A DNA stretch of 64,000 bases, from positions 1 through 64,000 of the forward strand of contig NZ_JASJOF010000010.1 of assembly GCF_030163795.1 (NCBI RefSeq), read 5' to 3'. Below the pieces are notes generated by a model. That model did no database searches, was not told where the DNA came from, and worked only from the letters and a program-made list of their open reading frames with translations. Numbering within the stretch: position 1 is the first letter of the stretch; each line of letters begins with the position of its first letter. The stretch comes from Roseicyclus marinus. GTDB lineage: Bacteria; Pseudomonadota; Alphaproteobacteria; Rhodobacterales; Rhodobacteraceae. Both the position numbers and the translations under genes were made by a program. Of the stretch, positions 1 through 9,469 are shown one piece after another.

Positions 1-425
1 GGGGTATCGGCGCGCGGCAGGCGCGGCGCGGGATCGGCGGCGGGCCGGGGCAAGGCCGTGGCCATGGGCTGTTCCGCCTCGGCCGGGGGGGCGGCGGCGG
101 GATCCGGGGCGACATCTGCTTGCGGCTCAGGGGCGGCTACGGCCTCGGGCGCGGTTGCGGGGGGGCGTGTGGCGGCGGGTTCCTCGGCCGCAGCCTCGGG
201 CATCGCGCCCGGCAGCACGACAACGGGAGAGGTCGGTGCGTCATCGGCGTCGGGCGCGGCATCCTCGGGGACGGCCGGAACGAGGGTCAGCGGCCCGACC
301 GGCATGGGCGCGGGCGACGGTGCCTCGCCACGATCCGGCAGCGGCGTGGAGAGCGACACGGCCCCCAGGACCACGCCGGAGACCACGAGGCCGAGGATAA
401 ACCCGTTCAGAATTCCGCCACCCAT
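1..425 (-). CDS. Partial membrane-anchored protein with Pro/Ala-rich linker (possibly divergent polysaccharide deacetylase)
   Basis: An open frame runs leftward from an ATG at 425 to the window edge without a stop (141 codons visible), so only the N-terminus is present. It begins with a hydrophobic, glycine-rich segment (about residues 4-24), which looks like an uncleaved signal anchor. This is followed by a long low-complexity stretch rich in Pro, Ala, Glu and Asp. The architecture resembles the N-terminus of the YibQ-type divergent polysaccharide deacetylases of Rhodobacteraceae, but the catalytic domain would lie outside the window, so that assignment is inference. It is divergent from trpG across about 175 bases. 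The frame is real rather than a G+C shadow, judging by the plausible signal anchor and the absence of any stop. Confidence 0.55.
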   Translation of the reverse strand, partial: MGGGILNGFILGLVVSGVVLGAVSLSTPLPDRGEAPSPAPMPVGPLTLVPAVPEDAAPDADDAPTSPVVVLPGAMPEAAAEEPAATRPPATAPEAVAAPEPQADVAPDPAAAPPAEAEQPMATALPRPAADPAPRLPRADT

Positions 426-600
426 ACTGCCCCCGCTCGTTTGCGTCGGGCCAGATACCCGGGCGCTGTCCCGGCGATCCTGGCCCCAGCCGCCTTGACC
501 ACGGGCGCTTGACCACCCGGCGCGGCTTTGAAACATGTATACCTCGGGTGTGCGCCGCCTTCACCCCCCCTTTTGAACCTCAAGCGCCGGACCCGCCCCC

Positions 601-1197
601 ATGCTGCTCCTGATCGACAATTACGACAGTTTCACCTGGAACCTCGTCCATTACCTGGGCGAATTGGGGGCCGAGACGCAGGTGGTGCGCAACGACCAGA
701 TCACGGTGCAGGACGCGCTGGCGCTGGCACCTTCGGCCATCGTCCTGTCGCCCGGCCCCTGCGATCCGGCGCAGGCGGGCATCTGCCTTGCGCTGACGCG
801 GGCCGCCGCCGGGGCGGGTGTGCCGCTGTTGGGGGTTTGCCTCGGCCACCAGACCATCGGGGAGGCCTTTGGCGGCAAGGTGCAGCGCCACAGCGAGATC
901 GTGCATGGCAAGATGGGCGAGATCCATCACGCGGGCAAAGGCGTCTTTGCGGGCCTGCCCTCGCCGCTCAAGGCCACGCGGTATCATTCGCTGGTCGTCG
1001 ACCGCCCCACGCTGCCCGATGTGCTGGAGGTGACGGCCGAGTTGCCCGACGGCACGATCATGGGCCTGCGCCACAAGACCCTGCCCATCGAGGGCGTCCA
1101 GTTTCACCCCGAAAGCATCCGGTCCGAACATGGCCATGCGATGCTGAAGAATTTCCTGAACATGGCGCAAACCGCCGAGGGAGCCGTCCCCGCATGA
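601..1197 (+). CDS. trpG: Anthranilate synthase component II (glutamine amidotransferase)
   Basis: This 198-residue protein is the glutaminase subunit that supplies ammonia to TrpE for making anthranilate from chorismate, the first step of tryptophan synthesis. It is a class I glutamine amidotransferase: the nucleophile Cys80 sits in GVCLGHQ, and the His169/Glu171 pair lies in the HPES motif. The N-terminus ([13 protein letters not shown]) is typical of TrpG/PabA, and it may also serve p-aminobenzoate synthesis, as many PabA/TrpG proteins do. It is the first gene of a trpG-trpD-trpC run, and its TGA overlaps the trpD ATG by four bases, implying translational coupling. trpE is not in the window. 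No Trp-rich leader peptide is evident in the 175 bases upstream. Confidence 0.95.
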   Translation: MLLLIDNYDSFTWNLVHYLGELGAETQVVRNDQITVQDALALAPSAIVLSPGPCDPAQAGICLALTRAAAGAGVPLLGVCLGHQTIGEAFGGKVQRHSEIVHGKMGEIHHAGKGVFAGLPSPLKATRYHSLVVDRPTLPDVLEVTAELPDGTIMGLRHKTLPIEGVQFHPESIRSEHGHAMLKNFLNMAQTAEGAVPA

Positions 1198-2219
1198 CCG
1201 ATGCGATGAAACCGTTGATCTATGCCGCCTCGGAAGGGCCGTTGTCGCGCGCGCAGGCCGAAGCCGCCTTCGAGGAATTGTTCGAAGGTACCGCCACGCA
1301 AGCCCAGATCGCGGGATTGCTGATGGCGATGCGGGCGCGGGGCGAATCCGTGGCCGAATATGCCGCAGCGGCCCAAGTGATGCGGGACCGCTGCGTGAAG
1401 GTGGCGGCGCCCGAGGGCGCGATGGATATCGTGGGCACGGGCGGCGACGGGATGGGGACGCTCAACATCTCGACGGCGGCGGCTTTCGTCGTGGCGGGCG
1501 CGGGCGTGCCGGTGGCCAAGCACGGGAACCGCAACCTGTCGTCGAAATCGGGATCGGCCGATGCGCTGTCGGAGCTGGGGATCGACGTGATGGTCCCGCC
1601 GGCGGTGGTCGAGCGCGCCATCGCGGAGGCGGGCATCGGGTTCATGATGGCCCCCATGCATCATCCGGCGATGAAACAGGTGATGCCGGTGCGGACCGAA
1701 CTGGGCTGCAAGACGATCTTCAACATCCTCGGGCCGCTGACGAACCCGGCGGGGGTGAAGCGGCAATTGACCGGGGCCTTTGCCATCGACCTGATCTTTC
1801 CCATGGCCGAAACGCTGCAGGCGCTGGGGTCGGAGGCGGCGTGGCTGGTGCATGGATCGGATGGAACCGACGAGATTTCCATTTCCGGCCCGACCTCGGT
1901 TGCGGTGCTGAAAGACGGAAAGATCCGGCCGCGCGAGGTTCATCCCGAGGAGGCGGGGCTGCCGGCGCATCCGTTCCGCGACATCCTGGGCGGGACGCCC
2001 GCCGAGAATGCGGTCGCGCTGCGGGCGCTTTTGGCCGGTGAAAAAGGCGCCTATCGCGACGCGGTGCTGCTCAACGCAGCCGCCGCACTGGTGGTCGCGG
2101 AAAAGGCCGGGGATCTGAAAAGCGGGGTCGAGATCGCCGCCGAGAGCATCGACAGCGGCAAGGCAAAGGCCGCGGTCGAGAAGCTTGCCGCGATCACGCA
2201 AGCGGCCAAGGGAGCATGA
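1194..2219 (+). CDS. trpD: Anthranilate phosphoribosyltransferase
   Basis: This 341-residue enzyme transfers the phosphoribosyl group of PRPP to anthranilate, the second step of tryptophan synthesis. The glycosyltransferase family 3 fold is clear. The PRPP/Mg loop GTGGDG is at residues 81-86, KHGNR at 109-113, and a serine-rich anthranilate/PRPP-binding stretch follows. Length is normal for the family. The frame is open further upstream through trpG, but the ATG at 1194 is chosen because it overlaps the trpG stop (ATGA), gives the usual TrpD N-terminus and lies within an operon that uses this same overlap at the trpD-trpC junction. Confidence 0.95.
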   Translation: MTDAMKPLIYAASEGPLSRAQAEAAFEELFEGTATQAQIAGLLMAMRARGESVAEYAAAAQVMRDRCVKVAAPEGAMDIVGTGGDGMGTLNISTAAAFVVAGAGVPVAKHGNRNLSSKSGSADALSELGIDVMVPPAVVERAIAEAGIGFMMAPMHHPAMKQVMPVRTELGCKTIFNILGPLTNPAGVKRQLTGAFAIDLIFPMAETLQALGSEAAWLVHGSDGTDEISISGPTSVAVLKDGKIRPREVHPEEAGLPAHPFRDILGGTPAENAVALRALLAGEKGAYRDAVLLNAAAALVVAEKAGDLKSGVEIAAESIDSGKAKAAVEKLAAITQAAKGA

Positions 2220-3028
2220 GCGCGGCGATGGCAACCATTCTGGACAAGATCAAGACCTACAAGCTGGAGGAAATCGTCGCCGCCAAGGCCGCGCGACCGC
2301 TCGCGGGCGTGGAGGAGGCCGCACGCGCCGCCCCCCGCGTGCGGGGCTTCGGCGCGGCGCTGACGGCGGCGGAGAAAACCGGCTACGGGCTGATCGCCGA
2401 GATCAAGAAGGCGAGCCCGTCCAAGGGTCTGATCCGGGAGGATTTCGATCCGCCGGTTCTGGCGCGGGCCTATGAGGCGGGTGGCGCGACCTGCCTGTCG
2501 GTCCTGACCGATACCCCCAGTTTTCAAGGCAAGCCCGAGTACCTGAGCCGGGCGCGGGCGGCCTCCTCCCTGCCCTGCTTGCGGAAGGATTTTCTTTACG
2601 ACACCTACCAGGTGGCCGAGGCGCGGGCCTGGGGCGCGGATTGCATCCTGATCATCATGGCCTCGGTCGAGGATGGTCTGGCGGCTGAACTGGAAGATGC
2701 GGCGCGGCATTGGGGGATGGACGCCCTGATCGAGGTGCATGACGATGCGGAGCTGGACCGCGCCTTGACGCTGAAAAGCCCGCTGCTGGGGATCAACAAC
2801 CGCGATCTGAACACCTTTGTGACCGATCTGGCGACGACCGAGCGGTTGGCGGCGCGGGTGCCCGGAGACCGTATGGTCATCTCGGAATCGGGACTGTTCA
2901 CTCCTGCCGATCTGGCGCGCATGGCCGAGGCGGGGGCGCGGTCCTTCCTGATCGGTGAAAGCCTGATGCGACAGGCGGATGTGACGGCGGCAACCCGCGC
3001 GATCCTGTCCGACCCAGTGGCGGGGTGA
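2216..3028 (+). CDS. trpC: Indole-3-glycerol-phosphate synthase
   Basis: This 270-residue TIM-barrel enzyme cyclises carboxyphenylamino-deoxyribulose phosphate to indole-3-glycerol phosphate. Catalytic signatures are in place: [10 protein letters not shown] (Glu62, Lys64), LRKDF (Lys124), IEVHD (Glu173), the INNRDL phosphate/ring-binding loop and SESG near 223-226. It is monofunctional, with no fused TrpF domain. The ATG at 2216 overlaps the trpD stop as ATGA. An alternative start at 2228 (MATILDKI) would match many homologues and cannot be excluded. It is followed after four bases by moaC, suggesting one transcript. Confidence 0.95.
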   Translation: MSAAMATILDKIKTYKLEEIVAAKAARPLAGVEEAARAAPRVRGFGAALTAAEKTGYGLIAEIKKASPSKGLIREDFDPPVLARAYEAGGATCLSVLTDTPSFQGKPEYLSRARAASSLPCLRKDFLYDTYQVAEARAWGADCILIIMASVEDGLAAELEDAARHWGMDALIEVHDDAELDRALTLKSPLLGINNRDLNTFVTDLATTERLAARVPGDRMVISESGLFTPADLARMAEAGARSFLIGESLMRQADVTAATRAILSDPVAG

Positions 3029-3032
3029 GACC

Positions 3033-3512
3033 ATGGCGGAACTGACCCATTTCGACGGCGCGGGACAGGCCCATATGGTCGACGTCTCGGACAAGGCGGT
3101 GACCGACCGGATCGCGGTGGCCGAAGGTTGGGTCAAGATGCGGCCCGAGACGCTGGCATTGGTGGAACAGGGCAGCGCGAAGAAGGGCGATGTTCTGGGC
3201 ATCGCGCGGCTGGCGGGCATCATGGGCGCCAAGAAGACCGCCGATCTGATCCCGCTCTGTCACCCTTTGCCGATCACAAAGGTGACGCTGGATCTGGTGA
3301 CGGATGCGGCGCTTCCCGGCGTACGGATCACGGCGACGGTCAAGACCACGGGCCAGACAGGTGTCGAGATGGAAGCGCTGACCGCCGTGTCGGTGGCGGC
3401 CTTGACGGTCCATGACATGTTGAAGGCGGCCGAGAAGTCGATCGAGATCGGCGGCATCCGCGTCGTGCTGAAGGATGGCGGCAAATCCGGGCGTTACGAG
3501 GCGGCGCCGTGA
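3033..3512 (+). CDS. moaC: Cyclic pyranopterin monophosphate synthase
   Basis: MoaC converts the 3',8-cyclo-GTP made by MoaA into cyclic pyranopterin monophosphate, early in molybdenum cofactor synthesis. At 159 residues it has the family length. Key residues are visible: LCHPLP at 75-80, the conserved [16 protein letters not shown] stretch at 109-124, and the catalytic Asp128 and Lys131 in VHDMLK, at the same numbers as in Escherichia coli MoaC. It lies four bases after trpC and 94 bases before moeA, so cofactor genes are appended to the tryptophan operon, an arrangement common in Rhodobacteraceae. The gap to moeA carries a hairpin, a dispersed repeat and a six-codon mini-ORF. Confidence 0.95.
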   Translation: MAELTHFDGAGQAHMVDVSDKAVTDRIAVAEGWVKMRPETLALVEQGSAKKGDVLGIARLAGIMGAKKTADLIPLCHPLPITKVTLDLVTDAALPGVRITATVKTTGQTGVEMEALTAVSVAALTVHDMLKAAEKSIEIGGIRVVLKDGGKSGRYEAAP

Positions 3513-3520
3513 GAGGCGGT

Positions 3521-3547
3521 CCGCGCCCTGCCCCGTGGGTGGCGCGG
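3521..3547 (+). terminator. Hairpin downstream of moaC
   Basis: An inverted repeat begins nine bases after the moaC stop: CCGCGCC at 3521-3527 pairs with GGCGCGG at 3541-3547 across a 13-base loop. There is no U-tract, so it may be a partial terminator, an mRNA 3'-end stabiliser or an attenuator before moeA. The left arm is part of the recurring word CGCGCCCTGCCC seen at several gene ends in this window. Confidence 0.4.
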
Positions 3548-3565
3548 GTGGCAGCGGCCCGCCAT

Positions 3566-3587
3566 CCGTATTTTCGGGAAGATGAAG
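3566..3587 (-). repeat. Dispersed intergenic repeat, copy A
   Basis: This 22-base copy of the dispersed repeat is written on the minus strand in the TTCATC...AAATACGG orientation, with the variant TTCATCTTCCCGAAAATA. It lies between moaC and moeA, 20 bases before the moeA start codon. It is the only copy of the six whose sense orientation opposes the upstream gene. Confidence 0.6.
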
Positions 3588-3589
3588 CC

Positions 3590-3610
3590 ATGAGCGGGGG
3601 GCGCGGATGA
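3590..3610 (+). CDS. Six-codon leader mini-ORF overlapping the moeA start
   Basis: An ATG at 3590 opens a six-codon frame (MSGGRG) whose TGA overlaps the moeA ATG at 3607 in an ATGA arrangement. It directly follows repeat copy A. If translated, it would deliver ribosomes to the moeA start, which otherwise has only a G-run as a ribosome-binding site. No product function is implied, and it could be a chance overlap in G+C-rich DNA. Confidence 0.25.
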   Translation: MSGGRG

Positions 3611-4806
3611 TCACGGTCGAGGAAGCGCTGGCCGCCTGCCTTGCGCTGGTGCGCCCGTTGGAGGTGGAGCGCGTGGCGCTGGCCGATGCCGGGGGGCGCG
3701 TTCTGGCCGAGGATGCCGTCGCGCGCCGCGACCAGCCGCCCTTTGCCGCATCGGCGATGGATGGGTACGCGATCTTGCAGGAGGATCGGGTGGCGGGGCG
3801 CAGCCTGCGCGTGGTGGGCGAGGCGCCCGCCGGCCGCGCCTGGGCCGGCCGCCTCGGGCCGGGAGAGGCGCTGCGCATCTTTACCGGCGCGCCGGTGCCC
3901 GAGGGGGCGGATTGCGTCGTGATCCAGGAAGATGTGAGCCGGGCGGGCGATGTCGTCACGCTGGGGGCACAGCTTGACGGCGCGTCGAACATCCGCCCTG
4001 CGGGGGGCGATTTCCGCTTGGGTGCGCGGCTGGCCGCCCCGCGGCGGATGAGCCCCGCCGATGTGGCGCTGTGCGCCGCGATGAACCTGCCCGGACTGGT
4101 GGTGCGGCGGCGACCCGAAGTGGCGGTCATCGCCACGGGAGACGAATTGGTCAGCCCCGGTGAGGCACCGCGCGCCGATCAGATCGTCGCCTCGAACAGT
4201 TACGGGGTGAAGGTGCTGGTCGAGGCCGAGGGGGGGCGTGCGCGGCTTTTGCCCATCGCGCGGGATCGGCGCGAGAGCCTTGAGCAGGTGCTGAAACTGG
4301 CCGAGGGCGCCGACCTTGTGGTGACGATCGGTGGCGCATCGGTCGGGGATCATGACCTTGTCGGCGCGGTCGCGGGGGGCATGGGATTGGAGCGCGCGTT
4401 CTACAAGGTCGCGATGCGGCCCGGAAAGCCGCTTATGGCCGGTCGGCTTGGTGATGCGGTCTTGCTGGGCTTGCCGGGAAATCCGGTCTCGTCGCTGGTG
4501 TGTGCCGAGATCTTCCTTGTGCCGATGCTGCGGGTTCTGCTCGGGTTGCCGGGCGGGCCCCGGGTGCGGCGGATGGGCGTGTTGGCCTGCGACCTGCCCG
4601 AGAACGGGCCACGCGAGCATTACATGCGCGCGACGCTGACGTCCGGGGGGGACATGCCGCGCCTCTTGCCGCATGACAGCCAGGACAGTTCGCTCCTGAC
4701 GGTGCTGGCCCATGCCGGGGCACTGGTCGTGCGTCCGGTCCATGACGGGCCGCGCGCGGCGGGCGATGTTGTGGAGTACCTGCCGCTTGGGGCGGATTTC
4801 ACGTGA
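3607..4806 (+). CDS. moeA: Molybdopterin molybdenumtransferase
   Basis: MoeA inserts molybdate into adenylylated molybdopterin, the last common step of molybdenum cofactor synthesis. The 399-residue protein has the MoeA domain order. An N-terminal domain I/II holds SAMDGYAI (49-56) and [11 protein letters not shown] (92-102). The MogA-like molybdopterin-binding domain follows, with ATGDEL (176-181), [11 protein letters not shown] (240-250) and GLPGNPVSS (288-296), and then a C-terminal beta domain. It is full length. It follows moaC in the same direction, and lexA comes next with its own promoter. The start at 3607 overlaps the stop of a tiny upstream frame. Confidence 0.95.
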   Translation: MITVEEALAACLALVRPLEVERVALADAGGRVLAEDAVARRDQPPFAASAMDGYAILQEDRVAGRSLRVVGEAPAGRAWAGRLGPGEALRIFTGAPVPEGADCVVIQEDVSRAGDVVTLGAQLDGASNIRPAGGDFRLGARLAAPRRMSPADVALCAAMNLPGLVVRRRPEVAVIATGDELVSPGEAPRADQIVASNSYGVKVLVEAEGGRARLLPIARDRRESLEQVLKLAEGADLVVTIGGASVGDHDLVGAVAGGMGLERAFYKVAMRPGKPLMAGRLGDAVLLGLPGNPVSSLVCAEIFLVPMLRVLLGLPGGPRVRRMGVLACDLPENGPREHYMRATLTSGGDMPRLLPHDSQDSSLLTVLAHAGALVVRPVHDGPRAAGDVVEYLPLGADFT

Positions 4807-4810
4807 TTCG

Positions 4811-4850
4811 TTGACACGGACCGGGAACAGGGGTAGAACATTACCCGAAC
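4811..4850 (+). promoter_or_regulatory. lexA promoter with overlapping SOS operators (GAAC-N7-GAAC-N7-GAAC)
   Basis: Three GAAC half-sites at 4825-4828, 4836-4839 and 4847-4850 are each separated by exactly seven bases. They form two overlapping copies of the alphaproteobacterial LexA box GAAC-N7-GAAC. A sigma70-like promoter, TTGACA at 4811-4816, 17 bases, then TAGAAC at 4834-4839, overlaps the first box, so bound LexA would block polymerase. This supports autoregulation of lexA. The half-sites and spacing are seen directly; the promoter call is inference. Confidence 0.8.
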
Positions 4851-4912
4851 GTGGCGGGAATGGACCCCGACATTGGACCCGATGTGATGCCCCATCTGAG
4901 GAGTATGCGCCG

Positions 4913-5596
4913 ATGCTGACCCGCAAGCAGCGTGACCTGCTGGAATTCATCCACAAGCGCGTGCAGCGCGATGGCGTGCCGCCGTCCTTCGACGAGATGA
5001 AGGAGGCGCTGGACCTGCGGTCGAAATCCGGCATCCATCGGCTGATCACGGCGCTGGAGGAACGGGGCTTTATCCGGCGACTGGCGCATCGGGCCCGCGC
5101 GCTGGAAATCGTGAAGATGCCCGATGCGGTCGAACGGCCCGGGTTTGAGCCGCGCGTCATCGCGGGCGACCGGACGGATCCGCCCCGCGGCGCGATGCCT
5201 GTGGAGGCCGCGGCGATGGAGGTGCCGGTGATGGGCCGGATCGCGGCGGGCACGCCGATCGAGGCGATTTCGCAGATCGAGAGCCATGTCGCGGTGCCGC
5301 ATCAGATGATGCGGTCGGGGCGCAGCCATTACGCGCTGGAAGTGCGCGGGGATTCGATGATCGAGGCCGGGATCAACGATGGCGACATCGTGGTGATAGA
5401 AGAAGGATCGACAGCCGATAACGGCGATATCGTCGTGGCCCTGGTCGAAGGCCAGGAAGCCACGTTGAAGCGATTGCGCCGCAAGGCGGGGATGATCGCG
5501 CTGGAGGCGGCGAACCCCGCCTATGAGACGCGGGTGTTCCGCGACGATCAGGTCAGCGTTCAGGGCAAACTGGTCGGGTTGATCCGCACCTATTGA
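4913..5596 (+). CDS. lexA: SOS repressor LexA
   Basis: LexA represses DNA-damage genes and cleaves itself when RecA filaments form. The 227-residue protein has an N-terminal winged helix-turn-helix (about 1-65; [11 protein letters not shown]...[15 protein letters not shown]). A linker follows, then the S24 peptidase domain. The scissile Ala112-Gly113 pair is present, with catalytic Ser148 in RGDSMI and Lys186 in ATLKRL. The linker, at about 35-40 residues, is long, as in alphaproteobacterial LexA. The start at 4913 is chosen by homology, because the longer upstream frame would run across the promoter and operator. It is tail to tail with comEC, with a seven-base overlap of the stop regions. 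Confidence 0.95.
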   Translation: MLTRKQRDLLEFIHKRVQRDGVPPSFDEMKEALDLRSKSGIHRLITALEERGFIRRLAHRARALEIVKMPDAVERPGFEPRVIAGDRTDPPRGAMPVEAAAMEVPVMGRIAAGTPIEAISQIESHVAVPHQMMRSGRSHYALEVRGDSMIEAGINDGDIVVIEEGSTADNGDIVVALVEGQEATLKRLRRKAGMIALEAANPAYETRVFRDDQVSVQGKLVGLIRTY

Positions 5597-7776
5597 GGGG
5601 CAATGGCCTCGGCTTGGGGCGACCATGGGCGGTCGCCCTGCACCCTGCGCGCGGTGATCACACGAAGCGCCGCGCCTTCGGGCATCAGCGCGATTGCCCC
5701 GGTCCGGGCCAGAAGCGTCCCGTCGAGGACATGACAGGCGGGCCCGGGCAGAAGCCTTGCAGCCGGGTCACCCGATAGCCTTTCGGCGAGCTCCGCGGCG
5801 GATGCGGTCAGGGGGCCCTCGGGCGCGGGTTCCGAAAGGACGACCAGATCGTATCGGGTGCAAGCGGCGGCAGCCTCGGCCAGCGCCGTGCGCCCTGACC
5901 CGTGCCATATCGACCAGTCGCCGATCCGCGCCCATTGCCCGGCCCCCGAGATTTGCCAGACGGGACGGGCCGCAGCCTCGGGCTGGGTGGCGGGATCGCC
6001 GTCATTCTCCAGCCAGATTCCGGCGACGAACCCCTCGCCCTGCGCGCGGCTGAGCGCGCGCCCCGCCTGAGACATGAGGCCGACCATGCCGCCGCTGTCG
6101 GAGACGAGGATGGCAGGCCGCCCGTCAGCCGACCACAGCAGGAGCGCGGTGATCATAGGCAGAACGCCCAACCACCGCGCCCGCCCCTGCCAGAGCAGCA
6201 CGACAAGCGCGCCGAGCGTGATCGCCCCGAGCGTCCAGCCCGCTGGTGTCGGCACCGGCTCCACCGCGCCGGGCAATGCTGCGACATGGGCGGCCACGGC
6301 AAGGATCCAGGCCAAGCCCCATTCCATTGCCCACCAGACCGGTCCCGACAGGCCAAGCGGCCAGAGGATCGCGGCCAGAACCGCACCGGGGATGATCAAA
6401 CTGCCCATTACCGGCACGCTCAGAAGATTTGCGGCCAGGCCATAGACCGAGATCTGGTTGAAATGCACCGCCCCGAATGGCGCGGTTGCGGCACCCGCAA
6501 CGGCGGAAGATACGACCAGCGCAAAGGCCCCCTTGGCCCATTTCGGCCAACCCTGCATCCAGACAGCACCCCGCAGCGCACCAAAGACCCCCACAAGCGC
6601 CGCAGTGGCCGCAAAGGACATCTGGAAACCCGGCGAGAGCAGCGTTTCAGGCCGGTGAACCAACACGATCAAGGCCGCGATGGCGACCGAGCGCAACGTC
6701 AGGGCACGGCGGTCAAGAAGCACGGCGGCAAACATCACCGCCACCTGAATGAAGGCGCGTTCGGTCGCGACATTGCCGCCCGACAGCGCGAGGTAGAAGG
6801 CCCCTGCCCCCAATGCCGCCACCGCCGCCCATTTGCGGATCGGGTAGCGCAAGGCGAGCGCGGGGATCAGCGCGAGGAGCTGGCGCAGGGCTGCGTAGAC
6901 GAAACCTGTGAGCAGGCCCATGTGCAGCCCGGAGATTGCCAGAAGATGCGCGATGTTGGCGGCGCGCATCGCCTCGACCGGGCCGGCCTCCAGCCCGGAG
7001 CGATCCCCGGTCAGGACGGCGGCGGCAAAGGCCCCCGGCTGCCCCGCGATCCGGTCCTGTATCGCGGCCGACATGGCAAGGCGCAGGTGAAAAAGGCGCG
7101 CAGCCCCCGGCGCGCGGTGGTCGAGCAGCACAACGGGCGTGCGCGTATAGCCGACCGCGCCGAGCGACAGGAAATAGGCGTGAAGCTGGAAGTCGAACCC
7201 GCCCGGTTCGGCGGGACCGGCAGGGGCCGACAGATGCCCGGTCATCATCACGATGCTGCCCGGTTCGGGCGCAGCGCCCTGCCCCGCGCCGTGAAGCGAC
7301 ACCCGCACACGCGGCGGGGTGCGGGCGGGATCCAGATCTTCGAGCCGGACCTGGTCGAGCGTGAGGCGGATCGCATCGGAGGCGGAGCGGTCGACGCCCA
7401 CCACCCGCCCCTCGATCGCACCGTAGTAGCGGAATTCAAGTACGGGTCCCGCCACCTGATGCGTGCGCCCCGCCGCAACAAGGACGCCACCGGCGACAAG
7501 CGCCACGGCAAGAAAAAGCGGCCCGAACCCGTCGCGCCAACGCCACGCGCCCAGAAGACCGGCACACAAAAGAAACGCGATGCAGGCAAGACCGAGAGGC
7601 CCCGGTTCCCGCGGCAGCGCGAAATAGATCGACACCCCCAGCCCCAGCATCACCGCCGACCAAGGCATGAGCGCGCCCCGCTGCCGCACAAGCATCCCGA
7701 CAAGAGGCGCGGCAAGCCGGATGGAAGCCTTTGGCGCGCGTTCCGGCGCGAGGATGGCGTCAGCCCGATCTGCCAC
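5590..7776 (-). CDS. comEC: ComEC/Rec2-type competence DNA-uptake membrane protein
   Basis: This 728-residue multi-spanning protein is expected to form the inner-membrane channel for single-stranded DNA in natural transformation. N-terminal membrane helices (about 35-100) frame a soluble OB-like domain (about 110-210). The Competence domain follows, with the diagnostic [11 protein letters not shown] near residue 280 and many helices to about 530. The C-terminal 190 residues sit where a metallo-beta-lactamase-like domain is found in other ComEC proteins, but no HxHxDH motif is visible. The GTG at 7776 is the furthest upstream start, because an in-frame stop lies just beyond it. That GTG is inside a 15-bp tandem repeat, so the true start could be one of the downstream ATGs. 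In GTA-producing bacteria ComEC is also needed to take up GTA-delivered DNA. Confidence 0.88.
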   Translation of the reverse strand: MADRADAILAPERAPKASIRLAAPLVGMLVRQRGALMPWSAVMLGLGVSIYFALPREPGPLGLACIAFLLCAGLLGAWRWRDGFGPLFLAVALVAGGVLVAAGRTHQVAGPVLEFRYYGAIEGRVVGVDRSASDAIRLTLDQVRLEDLDPARTPPRVRVSLHGAGQGAAPEPGSIVMMTGHLSAPAGPAEPGGFDFQLHAYFLSLGAVGYTRTPVVLLDHRAPGAARLFHLRLAMSAAIQDRIAGQPGAFAAAVLTGDRSGLEAGPVEAMRAANIAHLLAISGLHMGLLTGFVYAALRQLLALIPALALRYPIRKWAAVAALGAGAFYLALSGGNVATERAFIQVAVMFAAVLLDRRALTLRSVAIAALIVLVHRPETLLSPGFQMSFAATAALVGVFGALRGAVWMQGWPKWAKGAFALVVSSAVAGAATAPFGAVHFNQISVYGLAANLLSVPVMGSLIIPGAVLAAILWPLGLSGPVWWAMEWGLAWILAVAAHVAALPGAVEPVPTPAGWTLGAITLGALVVLLWQGRARWLGVLPMITALLLWSADGRPAILVSDSGGMVGLMSQAGRALSRAQGEGFVAGIWLENDGDPATQPEAAARPVWQISGAGQWARIGDWSIWHGSGRTALAEAAAACTRYDLVVLSEPAPEGPLTASAAELAERLSGDPAARLLPGPACHVLDGTLLARTGAIALMPEGAALRVITARRVQGDRPWSPQAEAIAPQ

Positions 7777-7826
7777 TTGCCCGACCTGTCACTTGCGGAC
7801 CCGCCACTTGCCGACCCGCCACTTGC
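7765..7826 (+). repeat. 15-bp tandem repeat spanning the comEC start, four units
   Basis: Four adjacent units, each ending in CACTTGC, lie at 7765-7780, 7781-7796, 7797-7811 and 7812-7826. Unit lengths are 16, 16, 15 and 15 bases, and the last two differ by one base (GGACCCGCCACTTGC and CGACCCGCCACTTGC). The array sits in the divergent comEC/gltX region and includes the putative comEC GTG start. Copy-number change would alter the comEC leader and initiation region. Confidence 0.8.
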
Positions 7827-7931
7827 TTGTCAGCGCCCCGAGAGTTGCGGTAACGAGCCCAAGTCTTGCCCGGACATGGTTTCCAACAGGTTAACGCGCG
7901 CCCGCCTGCCGGGATGCGGAAGGGATGAGAA

Positions 7932-9347
7932 ATGGCCAATTCCTCGCAGATCGTCACGCGCATCGCGCCCTCGCCCACGGGGATCATGCATATCGGCACG
8001 GCGCGCACGGCGCTGTTCAACTGGCTCTACGCGCGCGGGCGCGGCGGCAAGTTCCTTCTCAGGATCGAGGATACGGACCGCGCGCGATCGACCCCCGAGG
8101 CGACCGAGGCCATTTTGGAGGGCATGCGCTGGCTTGGCCTCGATTGGGATGGGGAGGCGGTCAGCCAGTTCGCCCGCGTCCCCCGCCATGCCGAGGTCGC
8201 CCACGAGATGCTGGCCATGAGCCATGCCTACAAATGCTTCGCCAGCCAGGACGAGATCGAAGCCTTTCGCGAGGCGGCGCGGGCCGAGGGGCGGTCGACC
8301 CTCTATCTCAGCCCGTGGCGCGATGCCGACCCGGCAAGCCATCCCGACCGGCCTTTCGTGATCCGGCTGCGCGCACCCCGCGAAGGGGAGACGGTGATCG
8401 AGGATGCGGTGCAGGGACGCGTGACCTTTCGCAACGACCAACTCGACGACATGGTCCTGCTGCGCTCGGACGGAACGCCGACCTACATGCTGGCCGTGGT
8501 GGTCGATGACCATGACATGGGGGTCACCCATGCGATCCGGGGCGACGACCACCTCAACAATGCCGCGCGGCAGGCGCAGATTTACCGCGCCATGGGCTGG
8601 GCGGAGCCTGTCTGGGCGCATATCCCGCTGATCCATGGCGAGGACGGCAAGAAACTGTCCAAGCGCAACGGGGCCACGGGCGTCATGGAATATGCCGAGA
8701 TGGGGATACCCGCGGCAGCGATGCGCAATTACCTTGCGCGGCTGGGCTGGAGCCATGGCGATGACGAACTGTTCACCGATGCGCAGGCGATGGCGTGGTT
8801 CGATTTGCCCGGCATCGGGCGCGCGCCCGCCCGTCTCGACATGAAGAAGCTGGAGAATGTTGCGGGCTGGCACATCGCCCGGATGGCCGATGACGTGCTC
8901 TTGTCGGAAATCGAGGCTTTCTTGGCGCTGACAGGCCAGCCGCCCCTTTCGCAGGCGCAGCACGATCTGATGAATGCTGCGATGTATTGCCTCAAGGATC
9001 GGGCGAAATCCCTGCCCGATCTGCTTGAAAAAGGCCAGTTTGCCTTGGCCTCCCGCCCCTTGCAGCCCGACGAGAAGGCACAAGCCGCGCTCGACCCGGT
9101 ATCCCGTGGTATACTGCATGAATTGACTGCGCAGTTGCAGAATGTTAGCTGGGATCGCGACACGCTCGAGGCGGTGCTGACCCGGACGGCAGAGGCCCAT
9201 GGGACGAAATTCGGCAAGCTTGCCGCGCCCCTGCGCGCGGCCCTTGCCGGGCGCAGCGTCACGCCGAGCGTCTTCGACATGATGCTGGTCATCGGCCGCG
9301 CGGAATCGCTTGCGCGCCTGACCGAGGCGGCTTCCCGCGACGGCTGA
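7932..9347 (+). CDS. gltX: Glutamate--tRNA ligase
   Basis: This class I aminoacyl-tRNA synthetase charges tRNA-Glu. The 471-residue protein has the Rossmann catalytic core with the HIGH-type motif as HIGT (20-23) and the KMSKS-type loop as KLSKR near residue 240. It also has RIEDTDRAR (44-52) and [22 protein letters not shown]. The C-terminal third is the anticodon-binding helical region. Alphaproteobacteria often carry two GltX paralogues, and sequence alone here does not show whether this one charges tRNA-Glu only or also tRNA-Gln. It is divergent from comEC, and gltA follows after 122 bases. Confidence 0.95.
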   Translation: MANSSQIVTRIAPSPTGIMHIGTARTALFNWLYARGRGGKFLLRIEDTDRARSTPEATEAILEGMRWLGLDWDGEAVSQFARVPRHAEVAHEMLAMSHAYKCFASQDEIEAFREAARAEGRSTLYLSPWRDADPASHPDRPFVIRLRAPREGETVIEDAVQGRVTFRNDQLDDMVLLRSDGTPTYMLAVVVDDHDMGVTHAIRGDDHLNNAARQAQIYRAMGWAEPVWAHIPLIHGEDGKKLSKRNGATGVMEYAEMGIPAAAMRNYLARLGWSHGDDELFTDAQAMAWFDLPGIGRAPARLDMKKLENVAGWHIARMADDVLLSEIEAFLALTGQPPLSQAQHDLMNAAMYCLKDRAKSLPDLLEKGQFALASRPLQPDEKAQAALDPVSRGILHELTAQLQNVSWDRDTLEAVLTRTAEAHGTKFGKLAAPLRAALAGRSVTPSVFDMMLVIGRAESLARLTEAASRDG

Positions 9348-9469
9348 CAGGTCGGGGGGCTGCCGGAGACGGACAGGGGGCCGGCTGCGTTGCGTCTGGC
9401 ACGCCCCATGCAGGTACCGCGCAGCGCCAATCCGGCGCGGCGACAGGCCAAGACGGAGAAGGGACGACC

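Noticed and set aside
528-1193. N-terminal extension of trpD through the trpG region
   Set aside because: The frame is open, but it overlaps all of trpG. The ATG at 1194 gives the family N-terminus and a coupled ATGA junction.
5902-8220. A 772-codon rightward open frame antisense to comEC
   Set aside because: It opposes comEC and runs into the gltX start. It has no recognisable domain and shadow-like composition, and ComEC on the other strand has clear membrane and competence motifs.
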